Source: Deltaproteobacteria bacterium UBA5205 (GTDB lineage: Bacteria; Desulfobacterota; Syntrophorhabdia; Syntrophorhabdales; Syntrophorhabdaceae). Taken from it: a stretch of 25,611 nucleotides of DNA. Below, one piece after another: positions 8,413-15,269 of the stretch (the stretch's first letter is position 1; each line of letters opens with the position of its first letter). Made by a program: the position numbers and the translations under genes. The stretch covers positions 1-25,611 of the forward strand of contig DHVP01000028.1 of the NCBI GenBank assembly GCA_002412715.1, read 5' to 3'. The notes under the pieces are model-generated. The model was not told where the DNA came from, ran no database searches, and saw only the letters and a program-made list of their open reading frames with translations.

Positions 8413-9288
8413 CTACCTCTCCGCCTTTCCGAACAGTCCGGCAGGCCTGACTATCATGGTTATGATTAGGATTATGAACACAAGCGTCTCCGCTATGGTC
8501 GGCGAGATCCATATGGAGGCGAGGGCCTCGATCTCTCCTATCATGAGAGACGCCAGGAGCGCCCCCATGATATTTCCCAGCCCTCCTATGACGACGACAA
8601 TGAAGGCGCGCAGGATAACGTCTATGCCCATTGTGGGATAGACGAAATTGATGGGGCTCATCAGAACCCCCGCGAAACCGGCAAGGGCGACGCCGCACAT
8701 AAAGACCGAGGTGTATATGACCGGGACCCTGATGCCCAGCGCCCAGGCCATCGTCCTGTCCTGTGCCACCGCCCTGATCTTCGCGCCCACACTTGTGTAT
8801 CTCAGCACGTACCATATCAGCAGGATGACGCATATGCCGATGCCCAGGATGAGCAACCTGTACACAGGATAGACCATGCCGATAAATTCGATGGTCGCAG
8901 TCACGGGAGCCTCTATCCTCCTCGTGTCCGCGCCCCAGATGAGTTGAGCGGCTTCGCGGAACATCATTCCCAGTCCGAATGTCAGCAGCAGGTGGAAGAT
9001 CGGATCACGACCGTACAACCTTCGAAAGAGCACGAACTCCGTGAACAACCCCAGGAGGGCAACCGCAACTACGGCAACCGGCACGGCAATCCAGAAATTC
9101 GGAATGACGCTCATGACCGTGTATCCCATGAAGGCTCCGACCATGTAGTACTCGCCATGGGCAAAGTTGACGATATCCATGAGGCCAAATATAATCGTCA
9201 GCCCCAGTGCGATAAAGGCGATCACCGTGCCCCATACGAGACCATGGAGAACCTGCGGCAAAATTACATATATCAGGTAATCAACCAA
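8413..9288 (-). CDS. livH: Branched-chain-type ABC transporter permease LivH, module A
   Basis: This 291-residue permease is the second channel subunit of the importer. Its N-terminal motif, DIVNFAHGEYYMVGA, has NFAHGE at 41-46, and the coupling loop GGLGNIMGALLA is near residue 235. Several hydrophobic helices span the length. The start is a TTG at 9288, supported by a strong GGGAGG 6 bases upstream; no in-frame ATG or GTG is better placed. It is separated from livK by 134 bases that contain a strong hairpin, an arrangement that would keep binding-protein mRNA above permease mRNA. Length and motifs are normal for the family. Confidence 0.93.
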   Translation of the reverse strand: MVDYLIYVILPQVLHGLVWGTVIAFIALGLTIIFGLMDIVNFAHGEYYMVGAFMGYTVMSVIPNFWIAVPVAVVAVALLGLFTEFVLFRRLYGRDPIFHLLLTFGLGMMFREAAQLIWGADTRRIEAPVTATIEFIGMVYPVYRLLILGIGICVILLIWYVLRYTSVGAKIRAVAQDRTMAWALGIRVPVIYTSVFMCGVALAGFAGVLMSPINFVYPTMGIDVILRAFIVVVIGGLGNIMGALLASLMIGEIEALASIWISPTIAETLVFIILIITMIVRPAGLFGKAER

Positions 9289-9370
9289 GAGCTACCTCCC
9301 TCTTCCAGCCACTTCATTCAGGTTATAAGCACCGACTGCATGTTTCCTTTTGTCAGGTGTGAATCGGACA

Positions 9371-9405
9371 AGAAGAGGCGGCGGCACCCGGTCGCCGCCT
9401 CTTCT
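9371..9405 (-). terminator. Attenuator-like hairpin between livK and livH, module A
   Basis: A perfect 13-bp stem, AGAAGAGGCGGCG at 9371-9383 with its complement at 9393-9405 and a 9-base loop, begins 17 bases after the livK stop. In the transcribed direction it is followed by TGTCCGATT, a poor U-tract. It more likely acts as a partial terminator or as 3'-end protection for the livK message than as a full stop. Confidence 0.65.
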
Positions 9406-9422
9406 CTTCCAGCTTTTCTGTT

Positions 9423-10553
9423 CTAGTTTGCCTTTTCCATGACCTTGTACTTTCCATTCTCTATCTTGATCATGTAGACATCAAGCGAACTCTGGTGGCT
9501 GACGGGGTCCATCTTCTTCGACCCCTGCGGGCCTTTGTACGTGGAGCCTTCGAGGGCCTTGACCACTTTGTCCGTATCCGTGGAGCCGGCCTGCTTAATG
9601 GCCTGCGCTACCCACATGACGCCTTCATATGAACTGAGTGCCATCTTGCTCGGCAACTCTTTCGTGCGCGCAAGGTAGTTCTTGACGAACGTCTTGTTTT
9701 CCGGCGTATTAAGCGTATCGACGTAGAAATCGGCTATGATGATGCCGTCTGCGTTATTGCCATGTGCCTTGATGATGTCGGCGGACACGAAGGAACCGTC
9801 GGCCGCCAGTTTCATCTGTTTCGCAAGACCGTACTGCTTGACCTGGGAGGCCAGGGACACGGCATCGTTGCCTGCGCAGATCATGAGCAGCACTTCCGGT
9901 TTCGCGGCCTTGATCTTGCCGAAATAAGGCGCAAAGTCTTTATTTCCCAGAGGGAACCAGGTTTCGCCGATCAGTTCCGCACCGGCTTCTTTCAGGAACT
10001 TGGTGTAAACTTCCGCTGTCGACCTTGGCCAGGCGTAGTCCGCCCCGATGATATAGTATTTCTTGCCGAGGTTCTTCATCATCCACTTCACCTGGGGTTT
10101 CGCCGTGATCTCGCCATTAGCGAAGCAGCGGAAGGTGACCTTGTTCTTGTTCTCACCGGTGATCTTCATCGACTGGGCCAGCGTAACCATCATAAGTTTG
10201 TTGTGCTTCAGTGCGACGGGCATCATGGCAAGGACCGCGGACGAGGTAGTGGGAGGAATGACGAAGTCCACTTTCTCATTGAGAATAAGACGCTCGAGTT
10301 TCTGGGTGCCAAGCGAGACGCTTGTTGCCGAATCCTCGACAATGACCCTCATCTTTTTCCCGAGCACTCCACCTGATTTGTTGATCTCATCAACAGCCAT
10401 GTTAACTGCGTCCACCTGCTGTTTCGACAATGCCGCGTAGGTGCCTGTCAGGTCAGATATACACCCGACGACAATCTCATTGGCAGCATGTGCCTGAAAA
10501 CAGAAAAGGACTGCCGAAACGACAATTAAAGCAACGGCGAGCAAGCGTTTCAT
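9423..10553 (-). CDS. livK: Periplasmic substrate-binding protein of a branched-chain-type ABC importer, module A
   Basis: This 376-residue protein is exported to the periplasm and delivers the solute to LivHM. A classic Sec signal peptide spans residues 1-23: Lys-Arg, a hydrophobic core, then AHA before Ala-Asn. The mature part has the type I binding-protein (Peripla_BP_6) fold, with IVVGCISDLTGTYAAL at the start and INKSGGVLG near residue 58. The segment GADYAWPRSTAEVY (about 168-181) resembles the amide/urea/short-acid branch more than true leucine-binding proteins. The ATG at 10553 has GGAGG at 7 bases. The gene follows the TetR gene by 79 bases, which contain a short inverted repeat, so regulation by that protein or co-transcription with it is likely. 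The ligand is unknown. Confidence 0.93.
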   Translation of the reverse strand: MKRLLAVALIVVSAVLFCFQAHAANEIVVGCISDLTGTYAALSKQQVDAVNMAVDEINKSGGVLGKKMRVIVEDSATSVSLGTQKLERLILNEKVDFVIPPTTSSAVLAMMPVALKHNKLMMVTLAQSMKITGENKNKVTFRCFANGEITAKPQVKWMMKNLGKKYYIIGADYAWPRSTAEVYTKFLKEAGAELIGETWFPLGNKDFAPYFGKIKAAKPEVLLMICAGNDAVSLASQVKQYGLAKQMKLAADGSFVSADIIKAHGNNADGIIIADFYVDTLNTPENKTFVKNYLARTKELPSKMALSSYEGVMWVAQAIKQAGSTDTDKVVKALEGSTYKGPQGSKKMDPVSHQSSLDVYMIKIENGKYKVMEKAN

Positions 10554-10573
10554 TACACTACCTCCATAAATAG

Positions 10574-10593
10574 TTTAACAACAATCCGTTAAA
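10574..10593. promoter_or_regulatory. Short inverted repeat upstream of livK-A
   Basis: TTTAAC (10574-10579) and GTTAAA (10588-10593) form a 6-bp inverted repeat with an 8-base spacer, between the TetR stop and the livK ribosome binding site. It could be an operator. The arms are short and A+T rich, so chance is a real alternative. Confidence 0.3.
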
Positions 10594-10632
10594 TTCACGG
10601 CTTGACGGCCAAACTCAATGCAAATCTACAGA

Positions 10633-11328
10633 TCACACCATCTGTTTGTTCTTGAAGGTCTTCTTTTGTGAGGACGTGATTTCAGAAGGCTTTTCCTTCC
10701 TGGCAGCCTCACCTTTCGTTCCCTGGACGTCTCGGGCCCTGATCCCGTTCAAAACCAGGTCTACTGCGTGCTCGCGGAACTCCAGAAGATCCCACTTCTC
10801 ATCCTTAAGGAGCCAGCGCGTTACGTAATGCTCCAGAACTCCCAACAGCAGTTCCTGTACGATATGCGGATCCATATCAGCTCTGATGGTGCCTTCTTCC
10901 TGACCCTCCTTGATGATATCAAGAAGCGCATCGGACCAGCCCCTGAACAGACGATATCCCTTTGTTTTCTGGAAGTTCTTGTTGACGCGCAATTCAAGCA
11001 TGGCTATCCGGGCATATTCCGGATTCTCTTTAAAAAAATAAAGGTAGTACCACGCAAATTTAGCCAGCTTGTTGGAGGCATCCTGAATTCCCTGCAGGTG
11101 CAGTTCCAGCCCCTCACAAAAGGCAGCGGTCCTTTCGCGCGGTATAAAGAACAAAAGGTCTTCCTTATTCTTGAAATGCTGATAGATCGTCCCTTCAGCC
11201 ACTTCGGCCTTTTGTGCGATCTCGGATATGTTGGCCTCGAGGTAACTCTTCCCACCAAATACCTGGATGGCCGCTCTGACTATCTGGTCTCGCGTCATAT
11301 CCTTTTTTCTATTATGAGTAGGATTCAT
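10633..11328 (-). CDS. TetR-family transcriptional regulator, FadR (YsiA)-like
   Basis: This 231-residue DNA-binding repressor has an N-terminal TetR helix-turn-helix at about residues 13-58 (AAIQVFGGKSYLEANISEIA, then AEVAEGTIYQHFKNKEDLL). The ligand domain contains ARIAMLELR, GTIRADMDP and LLKDEKWDLLEF, a pattern that by memory resembles Bacillus FadR/YsiA, which responds to long-chain acyl-CoA. An acyl-CoA ligand fits the neighbourhood of CoA ligases and beta-oxidation genes, but this is inference. The C-terminus has a basic tail after residue 205. The chosen ATG at 11328 lacks a ribosome binding site and lies very close to the predicted transcription start. An internal ATG at 11298 (MTRDQIV) is an alternative. 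It sits between the two catabolic modules and directly upstream of livK-A. Confidence 0.88.
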   Translation of the reverse strand: MNPTHNRKKDMTRDQIVRAAIQVFGGKSYLEANISEIAQKAEVAEGTIYQHFKNKEDLLFFIPRERTAAFCEGLELHLQGIQDASNKLAKFAWYYLYFFKENPEYARIAMLELRVNKNFQKTKGYRLFRGWSDALLDIIKEGQEEGTIRADMDPHIVQELLLGVLEHYVTRWLLKDEKWDLLEFREHAVDLVLNGIRARDVQGTKGEAARKEKPSEITSSQKKTFKNKQMV

Positions 11329-11343
11329 AAATGATGTGAGTAT

Positions 11344-11372
11344 TATTTAGTTCATTCTATGACTTCTGTCAA
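11344..11372 (-). promoter_or_regulatory. Sigma-70 promoter of the TetR gene with an inverted repeat in the spacer
   Basis: A consensus -35 TTGACA (11372..11367) is followed after 17 bases by TAAATA, or after 19 bases by AATAAT (11347..11342), as -10. Between them, at 11352-11362, lies TCAT-TCT-ATGA, a small inverted repeat in the position where a repressor blocks RNA polymerase. The predicted start of transcription is only about 10 bases before the ATG. Confidence 0.6.
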
Positions 11373-11477
11373 GAAAATAATCTTACGATCTCTCGACACT
11401 ATGATGCCAATTTGTAAGTTATTGTAATTACACTACGTTACTTTCTACTATCACTGAACTCTCGATTGTTCCCAAAA

Positions 11478-11519
11478 CTGAATAGCATTCATTTTTAAAC
11501 TGAGCAGAACTCATTTTTA
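11478..11519. promoter_or_regulatory. Tandem palindromic elements, candidate TetR operators
   Basis: Two 20-base units, CTGAATAGCATTCATTTTTA (11478-11497) and CTGAGCAGAACTCATTTTTA (11500-11519), match at 16 of 20 positions and are 22 bases apart, about two helical turns. Each begins with a 13-bp palindrome (TGAAT-AGC-ATTCA; TGAG-CAGAA-CTCA). TGAAT/ATTCA half sites resemble known FadR-type TetR operators. They lie about 110 bases upstream of the TetR -35. Confidence 0.5.
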
Positions 11520-11588
11520 TTAACATGCTTCCTGTGTTTCACGGGATGCACCCGGATTCACCAGCCGCAATTCCTCCATGTCTCACTA

Positions 11589-12350
11589 TCATTCTTCGCC
11601 CCTGAAGGGGTTTATGATCCGCGGCGAGCCGAGGCAGAGCACCTGGTTGCGGTTCTCCAGGTAAATTGCCTGTTCGAGACTGGCGGATATGTTCTGGTTT
11701 ATCGTCTCCTTCGTCATCCTCAGGCCAAGGACGGACTTCGTGATCATCTTGCCGGCAATGGCGCGGGCCCTGGTCATGAGCTCTTCCGGCGCGACAAGAT
11801 AATTCGCAAAACCATATCTGTATGCAGCTTGTGAATCCATGACGTCTCCGGTGAGAAGATACCCGTTGGCGATGCCGAGGCGCACCTGACGGGGCAGATA
11901 GAAGCTGCTCATCATGTCGCCGCCGCTGAGACCTATATTAATGAATGACGGAAGAAAGCGGGCCGACGGGTCCACAACTCTCATATCAGCGGCGAGGGCA
12001 AGACAGAAACCGCCGCCGGCCGCCCAACCACGGATTGCGCCGATAACCGGCTGGGGTGCCCGCCGCATCAGGAAGACGACCTCCGACATCTCATCGGTGG
12101 CCCGGTACATCTCTTCGGGCGAACGTGCGCTGTCACCGAGTTCATCGAGGTCTGCGCCGGCGCAGAATGCCCTGCCGGCACCGGTGAATATAATGACCCG
12201 GCAAGACCCTTCATCGTTCTGCCGGGCCCGCCAGAAGTGAAGCAGTTCTTCCCGCATCTTTCGGCCATGCGCATTTAATTTGGCCGGCACGTTCAACGTC
12301 AGTGTCCCTACGGTTCCATCGAGTTCATAGCGAAGGTTCTCGTAATTCAT
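11589..12350 (-). CDS. Crotonase-fold enoyl-CoA hydratase/isomerase family protein, second copy of module B
   Basis: This 253-residue crotonase-superfamily protein has intact oxyanion-hole segments, FCAGAD (about 62-67) and GWAAGGG (about 108-114). The hydratase glutamates are replaced: Cys116 at the Glu144 position and Phe136 at the Glu164 position. Asp145 in LSGGDMM remains. Its N-terminus (LRYELDGTVGTLTL, LNAHGRKMREELLHFW) and C-terminus (LENRNQVLCL) are closest to the module B crotonase at 14487, suggesting duplication and divergence within the operon. The ATG at 12350 follows AGAGG by 5 bases. A pair of mutually exclusive hairpins lies just upstream, so its expression may be set separately from the rest of the operon. 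It is the last gene of module B. The reaction is unknown. Confidence 0.87.
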   Translation of the reverse strand: MNYENLRYELDGTVGTLTLNVPAKLNAHGRKMREELLHFWRARQNDEGSCRVIIFTGAGRAFCAGADLDELGDSARSPEEMYRATDEMSEVVFLMRRAPQPVIGAIRGWAAGGGFCLALAADMRVVDPSARFLPSFINIGLSGGDMMSSFYLPRQVRLGIANGYLLTGDVMDSQAAYRYGFANYLVAPEELMTRARAIAGKMITKSVLGLRMTKETINQNISASLEQAIYLENRNQVLCLGSPRIINPFRGEE

Positions 12351-12360
12351 CGTATCCTCT

Positions 12361-12405
12361 CAGAAGGGTTTTGCACCCATCAAAACCTCTGTAAGCCTTC
12401 AGAGG
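12361..12405 (-). promoter_or_regulatory. Two mutually exclusive hairpins before the last crotonase gene
   Basis: In the transcript, CCTCTG pairs with CAGAGG over an 8-base loop (12405..12386) and is followed by TTTTG, a weak terminator shape. An alternative stem, GGTTTTG with CAAAACC over 7 bases and extended by CAGA with TCTG (12391..12361), reuses the same CAGAGG arm. The second stem ends at the ribosome binding site AGAGG (12360..12356). The layout resembles an attenuator, but the stems are short. Confidence 0.4.
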
Positions 12406-12409
12406 AGGA

Positions 12410-14479
12410 TCAACCGGCGTGGGCGCAGATGGCACGCCCCACGTGGAACCCGTCCCAGATGGCTTCTTGTATCGTTCCCGGTTTTTTCATATCGCCGACT
12501 GCGAATATTTCCGGGACCTCCATTTTCAACGTGTCATAAAGACTTCTCTCCGGCGTGAGGCCTATTGCCAGCACGAGTGTATCGCACTTCACCGATACCG
12601 TCTTGTACACATCGTCAGTGACAATTATTCCTTCGCCGGTCATTTCGCAGATATGCATTCCGTTAAGAAAGATAACGTCCTCTCGTTCGAGGAGCTCGAG
12701 AAGCATGTTCTCATTCGCATTAAAAACTCCCATCGATGTCTCCGGAAGCTTTTCCACGATCGTGATCTTCTTTCCCTGTCCTGCCAGCCACAATGCGACC
12801 TGACAGCCGATGAGACCGCCGCCGGCCACAACGACACGGTTGCCGCATTTTTCCTTGCCGAGAAGAAGGTCTACGCAGGTCGTCACGTTGCCGCCCGCGG
12901 CCCCCGGCAATTGCGGGCTGACGGGCCGTGACCCCGTGGCGACAACCACCGCATCCGGGACACTTGCCCTGACTATCTCCGGCGTGACTTCCACACCGCA
13001 TTTGATCGTCACTCCCATGGCTGTAAGCTGCTCCTCGTACCAGTCGCGGAGCCTTCCCAGGTCGTGATTGAATACGGGAACAGCGGCTGGAAGCAGGTGG
13101 CCGCCGATACGAGATCCGGCCTCGTATAGTTCGACATTGTGGCCCCTCAGTGCGACTGCCCTTGCTGCTTCCATTCCGCCTATCCCGCCGCCGATTACCA
13201 TGATCCGTTTCACTCTTGGAGGATACATTGTGTTATGTAAACGTTCTTTGCCGCATGCCGGATTAACTGCACAACTGAGGGGCTTTCGGTCCTCGCTGAT
13301 TCTCTTCATGCAAAAATGGCAGCCGATACAGGGTCTGATCTTGCTGTGATCGCCGTTCCTGGCCTTCATCGGCCAGTAGGGGTCGGCGAGCAGTCCCCGC
13401 CCGAGCGCTATTATATCGGCCTGTCCCCTGGCAAGTACTCCTTCAGCCAATTCGGGAATATCAAGCCGGCCGACAGCTATTACAGGGACATCGATAACAC
13501 TCTTTACCATCGCCGCCAGATCCACCATACAGGCATGTTCCTGGTATACCGGCGGATGGGCCCAGTACCGGCTCTCGAAACAGCCCGCGTCGATCTGCAC
13601 GGCGTCGAAGCCGGCGTTCTCCAGAAATCTGGCCAGTTCCAGACCCTGGACGATATCGCGGCCCGCTTCTTCCTGGGTGTCTCCGGGAAGTATGCCCGAC
13701 CAGGGCCCGGGCGATTTTCCCTTCATGTAATGTTTCAGGCCGAACTGATATATAACCGGAAAATCCTTGCCGGCTTCTTTCTTGATAGCGTTCAACGCCT
13801 CTATCGCAAACCTGAGCCTGCCCTCAATGGAACCGCCGTATCTGTCCGTTCGCCTGTTCCAGATTGCCGTCGCGAACTGATCGAATAAATATCCGTCGTG
13901 GCCATGGAGCTCTATTCCGTCGATTCCCGAGGAGGCGAGGCGGCCGGCAACCTCTCCGAAAGCCTCTACGATCTGCTGTATCTCTTCAGGGGTAATTTCT
14001 CGCGTCAGTACCGACTCCTTCCAGAAGGCCGGGCCGACACTCGAAGACACGGGAGTGCCCACGATCTCGAGGTAGTCAGGGGGCATGACCCTGCCGAGGC
14101 CCGCGGTAAGCTGCACAAAAACTCTTGTACCGTAATAGTGAATCGACTCGGCAAGCTCGCCGTAGGAGGGCATGGCGTCAAAGGCGGGCGGTATCGGCCC
14201 CGGCAGCCGCTCCACCGTGTTGTCGACCCGGGTGCAGCCTGTTATGATGAGGCCCGCGCCGCCTTTTGCCCTTTCCGTATAATAATCGATGCAGCGCTGC
14301 GTGAGACTTCCGTCGGGATTCATAAGACCGCCGGTCCTCATCGGGGCCATCGCGATCCTGTTCTGGATCTCGAGACCCGCTATCCTGACGGGTTCAAAAA
14401 GCGGTCCGAATCCTTCGACGCCTTGTTTCATGTTCATACGTCCAGCCCTGCCCTTTGCAGGCATAGCAGGCGTTTTCAC
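12410..14479 (-). CDS. 2-enoate-reductase-like FMN / 4Fe-4S / FAD oxidoreductase, module B
   Basis: This 689-residue ene-reductase of the NADH:flavin oxidoreductase family is predicted to reduce an alpha,beta-unsaturated acid or CoA ester. The TIM barrel spans about residues 25-370, with LHGHDGY at 191-197 placing the conserved Tyr197. The segment DAGCFESRYWAHPPVYQE (about 297-314) is of the 2-enoate-reductase type rather than the FadH type. The 4Fe-4S cysteines are 384, 387, 390 and 403, the spacing I recall for trimethylamine dehydrogenase. FAD-binding VIGGGIGG (about 428) and a second Rossmann motif VAGGGLIG follow, and the flavin motif FAVGD is intact. The start is GTG at 14479, 7 bases after the crotonase stop, with a weak ribosome binding site. 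An ATG at 14437 (MNMKQGVEGF) with AGGG 8 bases upstream is a real alternative. It corresponds in position to the FadH-like gene of module A. Confidence 0.88.
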   Translation of the reverse strand: MKTPAMPAKGRAGRMNMKQGVEGFGPLFEPVRIAGLEIQNRIAMAPMRTGGLMNPDGSLTQRCIDYYTERAKGGAGLIITGCTRVDNTVERLPGPIPPAFDAMPSYGELAESIHYYGTRVFVQLTAGLGRVMPPDYLEIVGTPVSSSVGPAFWKESVLTREITPEEIQQIVEAFGEVAGRLASSGIDGIELHGHDGYLFDQFATAIWNRRTDRYGGSIEGRLRFAIEALNAIKKEAGKDFPVIYQFGLKHYMKGKSPGPWSGILPGDTQEEAGRDIVQGLELARFLENAGFDAVQIDAGCFESRYWAHPPVYQEHACMVDLAAMVKSVIDVPVIAVGRLDIPELAEGVLARGQADIIALGRGLLADPYWPMKARNGDHSKIRPCIGCHFCMKRISEDRKPLSCAVNPACGKERLHNTMYPPRVKRIMVIGGGIGGMEAARAVALRGHNVELYEAGSRIGGHLLPAAVPVFNHDLGRLRDWYEEQLTAMGVTIKCGVEVTPEIVRASVPDAVVVATGSRPVSPQLPGAAGGNVTTCVDLLLGKEKCGNRVVVAGGGLIGCQVALWLAGQGKKITIVEKLPETSMGVFNANENMLLELLEREDVIFLNGMHICEMTGEGIIVTDDVYKTVSVKCDTLVLAIGLTPERSLYDTLKMEVPEIFAVGDMKKPGTIQEAIWDGFHVGRAICAHAG

Positions 14480-14486
14480 GGTCAGC

Positions 14487-15269
14487 CTACTTTGTTTCCC
14501 CTTTCTTGAAGGGATTGACGATCGGTTTGGCTCCCAGGCATAACACCTGATTGCGGTTCTCCAGATAAATGGCGCTTTCGAGGCTGGCCGAACCGATGTT
14601 CTGCCCGATCACTTCTTTTGTCATTCTCAGGCCGAGAACGGATTTCGTAATCATCTTGTCGGCAAGCTCACGCGCTTTTGCCATAATTTGGTCTTCCGGC
14701 ACAAGATAATTGATGAGGCCCCACCTGTAGGCCGTTTCGGCATCCATCGTCTCTCCCGTCAAAAGATACTCGTTCGCTATCGCCAGGGGTACCTGTCTGG
14801 GAAAATGAAAGCTTCCCCCCATGTCGGTACCGGTCAGGCCGATATTGATATAGGATGCGATGAACCTGGTGGTGGGATCGCCGACACGCAGGTCACAGGC
14901 CAGCGCAAGGCTGAAACCGCCTCCTACCGCCCATCCGTGAACGGCGCCGATGATGGGCTGGGGGGCCCTTCTCATGAGAAGGATAACCTCGGAAATCTTA
15001 TCCTGGTCTATATAGCGTTCTTCGGGTGTCTGTTTGTAGACAGGGCTTGCCGGGTCGTCTATCTCCGCGATGTCACCGCCGGCGCAGAACGCCTTGCCCT
15101 TGCCCGTCATGATAATGACCCGGCATTCCTCTTCGTTGTTCTGCCTTTCTCTCCAGAAATGCAGAAGCTCGGCTCTCATCTGTTTTGTGTGGGCGTTCAG
15201 TTTACCGGGAACATCAAGGGTCAATGTACCGATCTGCCCATCCAGATCGAAATGAAGTGTCTCGTACAT
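14487..15269 (-). CDS. Crotonase-fold enoyl-CoA hydratase/isomerase family protein, module B
   Basis: This 260-residue crotonase homologue acts on CoA thioesters. The oxyanion segments FCAGGD (about 61-66) and GWAVGGG (about 112-118) are intact. Ser120 and Tyr140 replace the two catalytic glutamates of classical hydratase, exactly as in the module A protein, and Asp149 in LTGTDMG is kept. The C-terminal SASLESAIYLENRNQVLCL is shared with the other two copies. Its ATG overlaps the ligase stop by one base (TAATG), with GGAGG at 7 bases, a sign of translational coupling. That coupling suggests it acts directly on the ligase product. A hydratase annotation would be the automatic result, but the residues argue for isomerase or other chemistry. 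Confidence 0.89.
   Translation of the reverse strand: MYETLHFDLDGQIGTLTLDVPGKLNAHTKQMRAELLHFWRERQNNEEECRVIIMTGKGKAFCAGGDIAEIDDPASPVYKQTPEERYIDQDKISEVILLMRRAPQPIIGAVHGWAVGGGFSLALACDLRVGDPTTRFIASYINIGLTGTDMGGSFHFPRQVPLAIANEYLLTGETMDAETAYRWGLINYLVPEDQIMAKARELADKMITKSVLGLRMTKEVIGQNIGSASLESAIYLENRNQVLCLGAKPIVNPFKKGETK

Noticed and set aside
10595..10625. Possible sigma-54 promoter upstream of livK-A
   Set aside because: TTGGCCGTCAAGCCGT has GG, but GT instead of GC after 10 bases, so the invariant -12 element is missing.
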